A stretch of 64,000 nt of DNA, taken from the NCBI GenBank assembly GCA_902806565.1, contig CADCXA010000056.1:620001-684000 (forward strand). Reading direction: 5' to 3'. Each line of letters opens with the position of its first letter. The first letter of the stretch is position 1. The notes beneath the pieces are model-generated. The model was not told the DNA's origin, did no database searches, and saw only the letters and a program-made list of their open reading frames with translations. Positions 34,394-42,814 of the stretch are shown here, piece by piece. Origin of the DNA: Hypoxylon rubiginosum. Its lineage: Eukaryota; Ascomycota; Sordariomycetes; Xylariales; Hypoxylaceae. The position numbers were made by a program, and so were the translations under genes.

Positions 34394-35712
34394 ACCTCGT
34401 CGCGCCCCTCCGGACGGGCCGGAAGAAGTACGCCATCGTGGGCACGGGCGGGCGGGCCATCTTCTTCTACACGGCCATCGCCCGGGACTACGCCAAGACG
34501 TCGTGCATCGTGGGGATCTGCGACACGAACCAGACGCGCATGGACTACGCCAACGCGAACCTCGCCGCGCTCGGCCACGGCGCCGTGCCGACCTTCCCCG
34601 CGGCCGACTTCGCGCGCATGGTGCGGGAGACGGCGCCGGACGAGGTCATCGTCACGACCATCGACCGCACGCACAACATCTACATCGCGCAGGCGCTCGA
34701 CCTCGGCTGCGACGTCGTCACCGAGAAGCCCATGACGGTGGACGCGCCGCGGTGCCGCGCCATCTTCGACGCCGTCGACCGCAACCCGGGCCGCCGCGTG
34801 CGCGTCACCTTCAACTACCGGTACGCGCCGCACAACACCAAGGTGTACGAGCTGCTGCGTTCCGGCGCCATCGGGACGGTGACCAGCGTCCACTTCGAGT
34901 GGATGCTCAACACGTCGCACGGGGCCGACTACTTCCGGCGCTGGCACCGCGACAAGCGCAACAGCGGCGGGCTGCTCGTGCACAAGAGCACGCACCACTT
35001 CGACCTCGTCAACTTCTGGCTGCGCACCCGGCCCCAGACCGTCTACGCCCAGGGCGACCTCAAGTTCTACGGGCGCGAGAACGCCGAGCTGCGGGGTGTC
35101 CCGCCGTCCGCCATGTACACGCGCGCGCACGGCGGCGGCGAGGCAGCCCGCAGCGACCCGTTCGCGCTGCACCTCGAGGACCACCCGCAGCTCAAGGCCA
35201 TGTACCTCGACGCCGAGCACGAGGACGCGTACCACCGGGACCAGAGCGTGTTCGGCGACGGCATCAGCATCGAGGACACGATGAACCTGTTGGTGCGGTA
35301 CCGGAGCGGCGCCGTGCTCACGTACTCGCTGACGGCGTACGCGCCGTGGGAGGGGTTCCGCGTCAGCTTCAACGGCACGGGCGGGCGGCTCGAGATGGAG
35401 GTGGTGGAGAACAGCTACGTGAACTCGGGCGGCGAACAGGCCGCCGAGGGCTCGCTGGAGCGCCGGTCCATCGTCCTGCGCAAGCTGTTCGAGAAGCCGG
35501 AGGAGATCGAGATCACCGAGGCCACGGGGGCCCACGGCGGCGGCGACACCGTGCTGCTCAACGACCTGTTCGGCGAGCCCACGACCGACGAGTACATGCG
35601 CGCGGCAAGCCACGTCGACGGCGCGCTGTCCATCCTGACGGGCATCGCCGCGAACAGGTCTATCGCTACGGGACAGGTGGTTAACGTCGACGACGTGCTT
35701 AGGATACCATGA
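34387..35712 (+). CDS. Gfo/Idh/MocA-family NAD(P)-dependent oxidoreductase
   Basis: This is a single exon of 441 residues. The N-terminal Rossmann fold is clear: KKYAIVGTGGRA (GxGGR at about 19-23), GICDTN at the end of strand 2, then the family's EKP motif (VTEKPM, Glu113-Lys114-Pro115) with the catalytic/NAD-binding Lys. The C-terminal substrate domain carries NYRYAPHNTKV and KSTHHFDLVNFW, where Asp206 and the His pair match the usual catalytic D/H position. Members oxidise sugars, sugar acids or inositols in the cytosol; the substrate is unknown here. The gene is intronless and far more GC-rich than its neighbours, with nearly all third positions G or C. This is compatible with horizontal origin or with strong codon selection. 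It is divergent from an anion permease, which suggests a catabolic pair. Confidence 0.9.
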   Translation: MVDLVAPLRTGRKKYAIVGTGGRAIFFYTAIARDYAKTSCIVGICDTNQTRMDYANANLAALGHGAVPTFPAADFARMVRETAPDEVIVTTIDRTHNIYIAQALDLGCDVVTEKPMTVDAPRCRAIFDAVDRNPGRRVRVTFNYRYAPHNTKVYELLRSGAIGTVTSVHFEWMLNTSHGADYFRRWHRDKRNSGGLLVHKSTHHFDLVNFWLRTRPQTVYAQGDLKFYGRENAELRGVPPSAMYTRAHGGGEAARSDPFALHLEDHPQLKAMYLDAEHEDAYHRDQSVFGDGISIEDTMNLLVRYRSGAVLTYSLTAYAPWEGFRVSFNGTGGRLEMEVVENSYVNSGGEQAAEGSLERRSIVLRKLFEKPEEIEITEATGAHGGGDTVLLNDLFGEPTTDEYMRAASHVDGALSILTGIAANRSIATGQVVNVDDVLRIP

Positions 35713-35978
35713 TGGAATGACTTACATATTTTATGATTATAGACTTCTCACTTTGAGGATTACGAATGATTGCCAATCGGCTTGCTTTGAATTTTTTCGT
35801 ATTAGTAGCCATATGAATGCCTGTACTTAGGATCTAAAATAAGTGATACAGCCCGCTTGACAAAGGAACCATATAAAATATGCCTCGCGCCCGGTTGTTG
35901 TAGGGTATCGAATTTTCATTCCGTACGCCGGCCTAATGCTATGGATGGAAATGCAGTGTATGGATGAGAGAAAGAAAA
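35713..35978. other. spacer between the oxidoreductase and the interrupted DUF155 locus
   Basis: This short intergenic stretch is AT-rich right after the oxidoreductase stop. It probably contains the 3' ends of both the oxidoreductase and the ancestral DUF155 transcript. Confidence 0.4.
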
Positions 35979-36056
35979 TCAAATGCCCGCGAACGTGGTT
36001 CCAACGTAATCCCCACCGCATAGAGCAGCCTTGTCTACCTCGCTCACCGTCACACC
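35979..36056 (-). pseudogene. displaced 3' coding end of the DUF155 gene
   Basis: If the mobile element and one target duplication are removed, the minus-strand DUF155 frame runs on from GVT into VSEVDKAALCGGDYVGTTF and stops at TGA (35979-35981). This is about 24 codons, now cut off from the gene. An alternative is that the GTGAGC at the joint was once an intron donor. The reading frame is visible, but its former use is inferred. Confidence 0.45.
36049..36056. repeat. left target-site duplication of the mobile element
   Basis: GTCACACC directly precedes the left inverted repeat and is repeated at 37008-37015 directly after the right one. An exact 8-bp duplication indicates transposase-mediated insertion. 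Confidence 0.85.
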
Positions 36057-36219
36057 CGGAATGCCTAAAGTCACGGAGTAAGTGCCTAAAGCCACGGAGT
36101 CTTTTGCCCACTAGGCCTAACATGGTAAAGCAATGTGGGTACCTGATTTATAGTACATAGCCCACCCAAAAATTTGTACCTTTGTTGACGTGTAATGAAA
36201 ATTTTGAATATCCCCAAAA
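36057..36219 (+). repeat. left terminal inverted repeat (163 bp)
   Basis: It pairs with 36845-37007 in inverted orientation with one mismatch, and includes the tandem subterminal motif near 36063-36104. Confidence 0.9.
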
Positions 36220-36243
36220 GCCTCATAATTACCAAATACCACT

Positions 36244-36672
36244 ATGGATACACTCGGCAATTGCTCGCTATTTATCGACGATGACGTTGATTTTAATGAC
36301 TTCCTACTTAATCCGGAGCTTAATTATCCTCCGGGGCATACCGACCAAGACGCCGAGTCCCATATCGGCGACCTTGCTGGCTTTGCTGTATCAATCTTAC
36401 GCTCTGAGAACCGTACAGAGGAGCTCGGGGGCCCTGCCTGTATAATATATGAGTGCTATAAGGGCGGCGAGACACGCGTCCGAGGCTCTGGCCAAAGGAA
36501 TAGGGCCGTGGCTCGCGAAGGTTGTCCCTGGCAAGCCAGACTGGCTTATAGGATGACAATCAACGGCTTAATAAATCCATCTACAGCACCGCAATTAGGT
36601 GGTCTAGGAGCTACGGGTGCAATAGGTGGTTATATAGGTGGTGGTGATACCGGTGGTTTCGGGGGGCAGTAA
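36244..36672 (+). CDS. truncated MULE transposase N-terminal (FAR1/WRKY-GCM1-like) fragment
   Basis: This 142-codon frame sits inside the mobile element and starts 25 bp after the left TIR. The first 60 residues are acidic. The part YECYKGGETRVRGSGQRNRA, then CPWQARLAYRMTIN, resembles the Cys-rich DNA-binding start of MULE/FAR1 transposases, where a Y.C.KGG stretch, an Arg-rich segment and a CPW/CPF motif precede an HNH. The HNH part and the DDE catalytic domain are absent. Instead the frame ends in a Gly-rich tail (GGYIGGGDTGGFGG). It cannot be a working transposase; it may still bind TIRs if expressed, or be a dead relic. Confidence 0.5.
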   Translation: MDTLGNCSLFIDDDVDFNDFLLNPELNYPPGHTDQDAESHIGDLAGFAVSILRSENRTEELGGPACIIYECYKGGETRVRGSGQRNRAVAREGCPWQARLAYRMTINGLINPSTAPQLGGLGATGAIGGYIGGGDTGGFGGQ

Positions 36673-36844
36673 AAAAGGCCTATATATAAAGCCGGTTGCT
36701 TAATTCAATTCTTATTTGTTTTGCCATTTAAATATATCCAAATAAAGAGAATTGACGTCTCTATACGGCTGCGCAATTGAATTTTATTTAATTAATTTAT
36801 CTACGTTGATATTTTGGAGTGTTCTTGGATACCTTTGAGTGCCA

Positions 36845-37007
36845 TTTTGGGGATATTCAAAATTTTCATTACACGTCAACAAAGGTACAAATTTTTGGGT
36901 GGGCTATGTACTATAAATCAGGTACCCACATTGCTTTACCATGTTAGGCCTAGTGGGCAAAAGACTCCGTGGCTTTAGGCACTTACTCCGTGACTTTAGG
37001 CGTTCCG
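36845..37007 (-). repeat. right terminal inverted repeat (163 bp)
   Basis: This is the inverted partner of 36057-36219. Its outer 25 bp are read on the minus strand as the last codons and stop of the DUF155 gene. Confidence 0.9.
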
Positions 37008-38743
37008 GTCACACCCCATTGTCTCAGCTCCTCAAGCGTGGCATTAGGCCTCACCGCAATCCATCCGGGTGCGAGTGTACTGTTCGGAGCGACCACGCCA
37101 TTACCAATACCTCTTTCTCTGGAAAGGATGCCGAAGCGTAGACCAACCTCAGTCACGGTGACGCAAATACTAACAATGATGAGAATGATGATGATCCATG
37201 TGATGGCGCTCATCTTTGCGTCCGCTACAGAGTCCGATAGAATTTCAGCGAGATCAAGGAAAACACGACACCGCTCGTTTAGGACTTTTGTGCGCAGATC
37301 GAGATCTAGGTACTCGCGGATGGCGACGTAAAGTGGATGCAACGTAGGTTCCGAATCCCAGAAAAAGTTGGGTACGTCGAGAATATTTGACGCTGTTGCA
37401 TTTTAAATATTAGTGATGATTCAACATTCCCTATATATATGTCAATGTCACTTACAGAGATTGATGTCAACGCGGCTCTTGAATAGGCGGCCGAGGATCT
37501 TGACGATCTCGGTCCTCGTCATATTTAGCTCTCCGGTAAGAGCCAACCGTTTCGGTACGTACTGGGCATCTAGCATGGTCTGTGACATTCGTTCTTCAAA
37601 GAAGCAGAGTTTGGTGCTCTGCGCGATAGCATGACTGATGGTAAGCTTTACCATGTGATCCGACCGTGGAAGAAGGGTGATCATGTCGTTGAAGATCCTA
37701 GGTCTCTTAACGTCCGCATTGTACTCGAAGTGGAACTCCTCCGTCTCAACGTCGCTCTGGTCTAGGGGACGCGAGACCAACGGCGCGCTGGATTCCGTCT
37801 CGGCAAACGTGATATCGGCCAAGATAGCTTTCTCCTGCGCTTCGGTGAAATTCCAGAAGACCACAACGCCGTAGGAAAACACGAACATCTCGGCGAATTG
37901 CTTGGCATCGGGTGCAAGCCTATTTACCGGGCTTATAGACTCGCGATCTTGGGGCTGATGACTTTCAGAATTCCGGCCCCTATCCTCCGATCCATCCGAT
38001 CCAGGACGGTAATCGCCGTTTTCTTGATTGGGACTTTCACTTCTTTCCGCGTACGCATATTCGTCATAGTAACCCATATGCTCGTCTCTCCGTTCGCTCC
38101 GTTCAATTTCAAGGTCGAGAACTGTCTTGCCGGTACCGGGGGTCTTGAGAATCGGTCGGCTCCGCACCCTGTAGCCGTCCGTTCCAGAAAGGAGTGGGAT
38201 ATGGTAGACGGTATAAAGGCAGTCGTCGTAGAGCTTCGTCTTAGCGTCGTGCTTCTTGCGTAGGAATTCCGAAGTCGACTTCATCTTGTATGATTGAGCC
38301 GTGCAATACGCAGTGAGTCTCGATAACTTCTCGGTTCGTTCGAATTTTGGCAGTCGTTCGGCATAGCTCTTCCCACGTAGTCCTCCTCTCTTCCTCAGGA
38401 CATCTAATTCTTCGTCTTTTAGTGGTCTCGTTTCGTCCTCGAGGACAGATTCGACTTCCTCATCGGGAACTGCCGCCTCGTCAACAGGCAACAGAACTAG
38501 TTTCTCACTGATTCGTGTGGTCCGGGATGGCATATTATGCTGTCCTGTGCGGGATGCAAGATTCGGGAGACCTCCTCCGCTCACTCTTCGTACCCCAGGG
38601 ATGGTACGCGGGCCACGCTGGGGCGGGACGCGCGGCTGGCCAGAAGGAATTTCGGAGGCATATTGTAGAACGTTGTCGACAGAGATGAAACGCATCGACG
38701 AGCGGGTTGGCGGGCCACGGGCGGAATCTCTACTAGATGCCAT
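36983..38743 (-). CDS. DUF155 family protein (Rmd1/Rmd8/Sad1-interacting factor type), C-terminus altered by a transposon
   Basis: Exons 38743-37456 and 37392-36983, with a 63-nt intron, give 565 residues. The N-terminal 100 residues are disordered and basic. The DUF155 domain is unmistakable from RLTAYCTAQSYKM (about 145) through KLYDDCLYTVYHIPLL, MFVFSYGVVVFWNFTEAQEK, NDMITLLPRSDHMVKLTISH and AQSTKLCFFEERM, to FFWDSEPTLHPLYVAIREYL and RCRVFLDLAEILSDSVADAK. One transmembrane helix (ITWIIIILIIVSICVTVTE) lies near the end. Family members in yeast are linked to meiotic division and mitochondrial or nuclear-envelope membranes; the biochemical role is unknown. The last codons (GTPKVTE and TAA) lie inside the right TIR of the mobile element, so the natural tail was replaced. 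The domain and TM are intact, so the protein may still work. Confidence 0.88.
37008..37015. repeat. right target-site duplication of the mobile element
   Basis: The second GTCACACC copy lies inside the DUF155 coding sequence, and the element begins directly beyond it. Confidence 0.85.
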
Positions 38744-39579
38744 GTTGGATCGGTCGATTGGCGTGCGTGTACGGGCGTTCGGCTACAAATAACTGTCGGG
38801 ATGGACAGCAAGAAACTACTTGCAGTAGAATGTATCGTGGGAAAATTCCTAAGCGTAGTTAAAACACGCCCTAGTACTATCTCTTTACTTCTTGTCTCGC
38901 TAAATAATTGGGCTCATCCAGGGATGGATTGGATTGGTTCGAATAGGTTCCGACTGGAATTGCGATAAAGACTGAAGTTCAGGGTAGCGTTAATTAGATG
39001 CTTCTCCTCTCGTGTGAAACGAGGCAGCTGGCTACGGGAACTAAAACGCGTAGGTCGGGTCTGTAAAGCGATAGGCACATACAAAGACGGTGCCGGCACA
39101 GCAGGAAATGAACATTGAAGCTTTATGTATGACGTATCGGCTTGGCGGAAAGATTTATTCAATTCGAACAGCTTTTATGTGGGTCACATAAATGACTTAG
39201 ATAAGCACTAATAAATATTGCCCCTTTTTCAAATTGAAGATGGAGCCATCCTTTGCCTATTCCCGTACCCCGAGAACTGAACACAGGGGAAAGCAAGCAT
39301 CTGTCTAATTCATACAATAAGTTATTACGCAGTCATCGAAACTCAGAAGACTACTTTCTGTTACATGAATTTACCTTTGACACTTTGCTTCTTATCTTTG
39401 CTTAAGTTCACCGGAGGAATTGAGAATGTGTGTAACAGGAATCTGAAGCGAGCGCTACAGCAGCAAACATAAGCTCTCGGCATAGGCTTCGACAACCTGA
39501 TGTATGTTTTTGCCCCAAACTCAGCGCAAATACACCTTATACCTATCGGATAGCACGAATAACAACTTCTCTGCAGAGA
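38744..39579. promoter_or_regulatory. upstream region of the DUF155 gene
   Basis: This 836-bp non-coding stretch holds the promoter of the minus-strand DUF155 gene. I see no gene or repeat worth naming. Confidence 0.4.
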
Positions 39580-39979
39580 CCCAGTACAGAAAGACTCGGT
39601 ATGAGTTCATTAATGAACACGGCCGCGAGGATCGCAAGACCGAAAAAGACTAATCTCCATGGTGCCACCGCCGCCTGAGTGCTCAAAAGCATTCCATGGC
39701 TGCGCCCTGGACAATGTTAAGAACAAGGAGAACGAGAACGGCTTCCGCCTGTGAGGTACCAGCATTCCATCTCGTCTCGAGTCCACAGGCTAGAATCTCT
39801 AGACCAGCACCCGCGATAGCGTTGACTGGGCTGACGCCCTTCTTGCTGATGACGAACGTAGCCGTTGGGTTGCTAACCAAGAGACCGAACATCATCGGCA
39901 AAAGCCCAATTCCAGAATAGCGTGGCAGAATCCCCGAACACAAGCTTGAAGAGCTATGACAAGTAGTACATAATACCAT
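39580..39979 (-). pseudogene. remnant of an MFS multidrug/toxin-efflux transporter
   Basis: The minus strand reads ILPRYSGIGLLPMMFGLLVSNPTATFVISKKGVSPVNAIAGAGLEILACGLETRWN, in line with the middle TMs of 14-TM drug:H+ antiporters (YLPRYFQ..., LLPL..G, VSNPIAGFVISK, CGLLTTWN patterns). The frame ends at MECF, and after a frameshift a second hydrophobic part (LSTQAAVAP, then WRLVFFGLAILAAVFINEL) continues. It lacks a start, most TMs and a continuous frame. A short unspliced new gene is much less likely. Confidence 0.6.
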
Positions 39980-40413
39980 TCAACCTATCAGCCCAAGACT
40001 ATCTAGTTAAACGATCAACGTGGAGTTGTTTTTTTTTTTACAACCCCCTTTCCTCTTTTTCATCTGGAATTGTCCGAGTATACAGCTCAACTTAGCAGCT
40101 CCAAAGAGAAACTTGATTGTTGATACTGATAGGTGTTTGCTAATCCTCCTTAAGCCAAAAGGGACAGCTGACATGTATGCCACATACCACATACACATAT
40201 ACATATACATACGTGGTCATTTGTGCACTTTTTGAAACATTCATTTTCATTTAGTGAGCAGTGGTTACACGAACCCAAACTGTTGACGAGTTTGGGGGCA
40301 TAGGGGCGGGGTGTTCAGGGGACGCAGCTCATCGGCCTAAAGTGCGCAGTCCAACATCTACATCTCTTTGTTGTAGAAAAATTAAAAAATAAACAAAAAA
40401 AATCATTTACAAT
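39980..40413. promoter_or_regulatory. upstream region of the beta-lactamase-like gene
   Basis: This 434-bp gap contains a T-run (40027-40038), a CATATA microsatellite (about 40185-40213) and an A-rich stretch (40376-40402) directly before the start codon. Confidence 0.45.
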
Positions 40414-42096
40414 ATGTTGAATTTCAGATGGATCCTCGTTTCCGTTGCTTTCGCAGTCATCGCCAAAATATTAGTAGACAGGAGCGGCATTATATCCACT
40501 CCAGACGCTGCAGTACACGGCCGCCTCGTCCAGGCAAACGCCAAGGTCGATGCCATCTGCAGCTCGTCAGGCGTCCCCGGAAGCTCTATCGGCGTACTCC
40601 GCAACGGTAAAATCTTTCATACGTATAATTACGGGTATACACATCTAGATGCGCGCTCGCTAGCCACCGCCGACACGGTGTACGGCATTGGATCTCTCAC
40701 CAAGGCGTTCGTTGCGGCGGCCATCGGCCAGCTTGTCGACGATGGCAACCTGTCGTGGGACGCCCCGGTCCACACCGTTCTTCCCGCCTTCCGCCACGAC
40801 GACCCCGATGTCGCCAAGTCGTTGACCATCGCCGACATTCTATCCCACCGGAGTGGCCTTTCGGGGCTTGGCGCCATGAGCCTGGCGTTCCAAGGAGACG
40901 GCGACATGCTCCTGCCGAAGAGCAGCCTCTTCTCGCTCGTAAACCACTTTCCCGTCTCCGCGCCCATCAGGTCGACCTGGGCGTACTTCGTCTGGGGCTA
41001 CTCCCTAGCCGGCGCCGTTATAGAGGAGGTCACGCAGAAGCCGCTGAAGGAGTTCGTAGACGAGGCAATCTTCAAGCCGTTTGGCATGCGCAACACCTCG
41101 TTCAGGCCGGGTGACTTCGCGTCCACCGAGCTGGCCGGCCCGCATGCCGGACTATCTAATGGCTCGGCCTTTCATCTCCCTAAGCTCCAGGTCTTCGAGG
41201 ATACCTTCTTCGAAGCTTCGGGGGGGATCTACTCCAGTGTTAATGATATGCTGATTTGGGCCTCGAATATGCTGCAGTCGGCACGTGGATCAAACGGAGC
41301 CAGTCCTCCCCTCGTCAAGGGGGCGGACTTCATCCTTAGCAACCATATTGCCGTGTTCAATCCGTCCCTCGCCGAGCGGTCGTACGGATTCGGTTGGACG
41401 CGCGCCCAGCTCCCGGGCGTCGTTGTGGGAGAGAACCTATTTCTCTGGCCGCTTGATGAGAGCCCGGTGCTCGGATCGCGGGCGGATAAGACGCTCATGG
41501 CCTACCACTACGGAAGCACCGTAGGGTACCAGTCTTTCATCGCCCTGCTTCCCGAGACAGACTCTGCCGTGGTTGTGCTGACGAATTCCATGGGCACCAG
41601 CCACGCCGCCGACTGGATAGCGCGCACCATGATCCAGGCTCTTCTCGGCATTGACGACGGGAACAATTATGTCGAGCTAGCAAGGGAGGCAAGCCGTCGC
41701 AATGTGCAAGGATACGGTGAGATGTTTGACGACCTGAACGAGATGCGCGCCGCATGCCCTACTTCGAAACGACGGGATCCGGCGGCCTTCCTCGGGAACT
41801 ACTCGCTCGACTCCGGGTTATTCACCATCGCAATCTCGCCAGGCACCGACGACAACAGCGGTCTCGTGCTGCGCTTCCAGGGCTTGGACAGCCAAGCATA
41901 CGCGCTGCGGCATTTCTGCGAAGATGTCTTCGAGTGGGCCCTTACGTTCGACGAGTCCAGAAAACGAGGGCGGTATGGAGTTTCGGCACCTTCTTACTAT
42001 CTTTTCCAATTCCACGTGGATGGCGACGAGGCTATCTCTCTGTCCTGGGATATAGACGTTTGGGACAACCCAGTTGTCTTTACGAAAAGGCAATAA
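40414..42096 (+). CDS. serine beta-lactamase-like hydrolase or acyltransferase, membrane-anchored or secreted
   Basis: This is a single exon of 560 residues. Residues 5-20 (RWILVSVAFAVIAKIL) form a signal peptide or N-terminal anchor. The catalytic SxxK motif is GIGSLTKAF (Ser94, Lys97). The second motif, usually YxN, reads WGYSLAGAV (Tyr196-Ser-Leu198), as in some esterase or LovD-like members. DILSHRSGLSG and IFKPFGMRNTSF are family hallmarks. The third motif region is HYGSTVGYQS, the HxG form of KTG. The C-terminal domain after about 420 resembles the lipocalin-like beta domain of class C-type fungal members. Fungal relatives act as peptidases, esterases or acyltransferases, sometimes in secondary metabolism; true beta-lactam hydrolysis is not implied. 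The enzyme is probably in the secretory pathway or outside the cell. Confidence 0.88.
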   Translation: MLNFRWILVSVAFAVIAKILVDRSGIISTPDAAVHGRLVQANAKVDAICSSSGVPGSSIGVLRNGKIFHTYNYGYTHLDARSLATADTVYGIGSLTKAFVAAAIGQLVDDGNLSWDAPVHTVLPAFRHDDPDVAKSLTIADILSHRSGLSGLGAMSLAFQGDGDMLLPKSSLFSLVNHFPVSAPIRSTWAYFVWGYSLAGAVIEEVTQKPLKEFVDEAIFKPFGMRNTSFRPGDFASTELAGPHAGLSNGSAFHLPKLQVFEDTFFEASGGIYSSVNDMLIWASNMLQSARGSNGASPPLVKGADFILSNHIAVFNPSLAERSYGFGWTRAQLPGVVVGENLFLWPLDESPVLGSRADKTLMAYHYGSTVGYQSFIALLPETDSAVVVLTNSMGTSHAADWIARTMIQALLGIDDGNNYVELAREASRRNVQGYGEMFDDLNEMRAACPTSKRRDPAAFLGNYSLDSGLFTIAISPGTDDNSGLVLRFQGLDSQAYALRHFCEDVFEWALTFDESRKRGRYGVSAPSYYLFQFHVDGDEAISLSWDIDVWDNPVVFTKRQ

Positions 42097-42379
42097 TGGC
42101 ATGACAGCCTTGCTCTGGTCGGATGTAACGTAGGTGGTAAGTGCAAGGCATACAGCAGGTTTGGACTGCCATATATACACCCTCTCTGAGTTAAAAAGGT
42201 GAGGCTGCCACTAGCCACTACACCCTCTTTGACTCAAAGTGAGGCTGTCACTACACCCTCTTTGATGCACCCAAGTGGGACATTATAGAAGCATACTCCA
42301 AAATGGCACTGCAATTCAATCCTTCCAGTCACTGTCTTCTGTGTATAAATATCTGTGGCCCTAGTGAGATAGTTCCTTC

Positions 42380-42814
42380 ATGGCAGTCGGTATTGGACTG
42401 CTAGTTGTGTCGAACCAGTGCTCTCAACTTCCAAACCAGCATCAAATCCCCAATACCCTACCACATTACCAGACATCCACATTGTCTTCAACCACCACAG
42501 CATATCCCGTGTTCAGTCGTGTCAATATATGTATGTGTGACAAATCTCATGTGTCTCAAGTGCCTAGAGCTAAGCATGCTAATCGCAAAAGTCTCATCAT
42601 GGAACCTACAAACACTATGAAGCCCACGCCCGAGGCCGCTAGCGAAGGAAAGCCTGATGAAATCAACAAGGATGGGCGCCGTCAGCCATGGCGATCAATT
42701 GGTGTGCTCAGTAAGGCTGGAGACAGTGCTGAGGATTTTATGACAGTGCAAAACACTCAGTGCGGTAATTGTGGGAAATATTATTGCGCTTGTTCTGCTC
42801 ATGTAGCAGCCTAG
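42380..42814 (+). CDS. small hypothetical protein with a C-terminal CxxC..CxC motif
   Basis: The open frame is 144 codons from ATG 42380. A shorter version from ATG 42599 gives 71 residues and looks more protein-like: MEPTNTMKPTPEAASEGKPD, a basic middle, and the end QCGNCGKYYCACSAHVAA, where four Cys could bind a metal. A TATAAATA box at about 42342 lies only 38 bp before the first ATG, so start choice is unclear. Just upstream (42198-42260) the phrases GTGAGGCTGYCACT and CTACACCCTCTTTGA each occur twice. No family is recognised; this may not be a gene. Confidence 0.3.
   Translation: MAVGIGLLVVSNQCSQLPNQHQIPNTLPHYQTSTLSSTTTAYPVFSRVNICMCDKSHVSQVPRAKHANRKSLIMEPTNTMKPTPEAASEGKPDEINKDGRRQPWRSIGVLSKAGDSAEDFMTVQNTQCGNCGKYYCACSAHVAA

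Larger units (their letters stand above)
36057..37007. mobile_element. non-autonomous Mutator-like DNA transposon (951 bp) with long TIRs
   Basis: The ends are inverted repeats of 163 bp (36057-36219 and 36845-37007) that I find identical except for one C/T at position 6. Termini are CGGAAYGCC, flanked by an 8-bp duplication. Inside each TIR the motif GCCTAAAGYCACGGAGT occurs twice in tandem, 24 bp apart, as expected of transposase-binding sites. Long TIRs with 8-11 bp duplications fit Mutator-like elements (Hop in Fusarium is a fungal example); hAT elements also make 8-bp duplications but usually have short TIRs. The interior holds one 142-codon frame that resembles the N-terminus of a MULE transposase, so this is an internal deletion derivative. 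Near-identical TIRs show that insertion was recent. Confidence 0.85.

Noticed and set aside
34294..35613. Long minus-strand and second plus-strand frames across the oxidoreductase
   Set aside because: They are artefacts of very high GC3. Only the frame from 34387 shows the Rossmann and EKP motifs.
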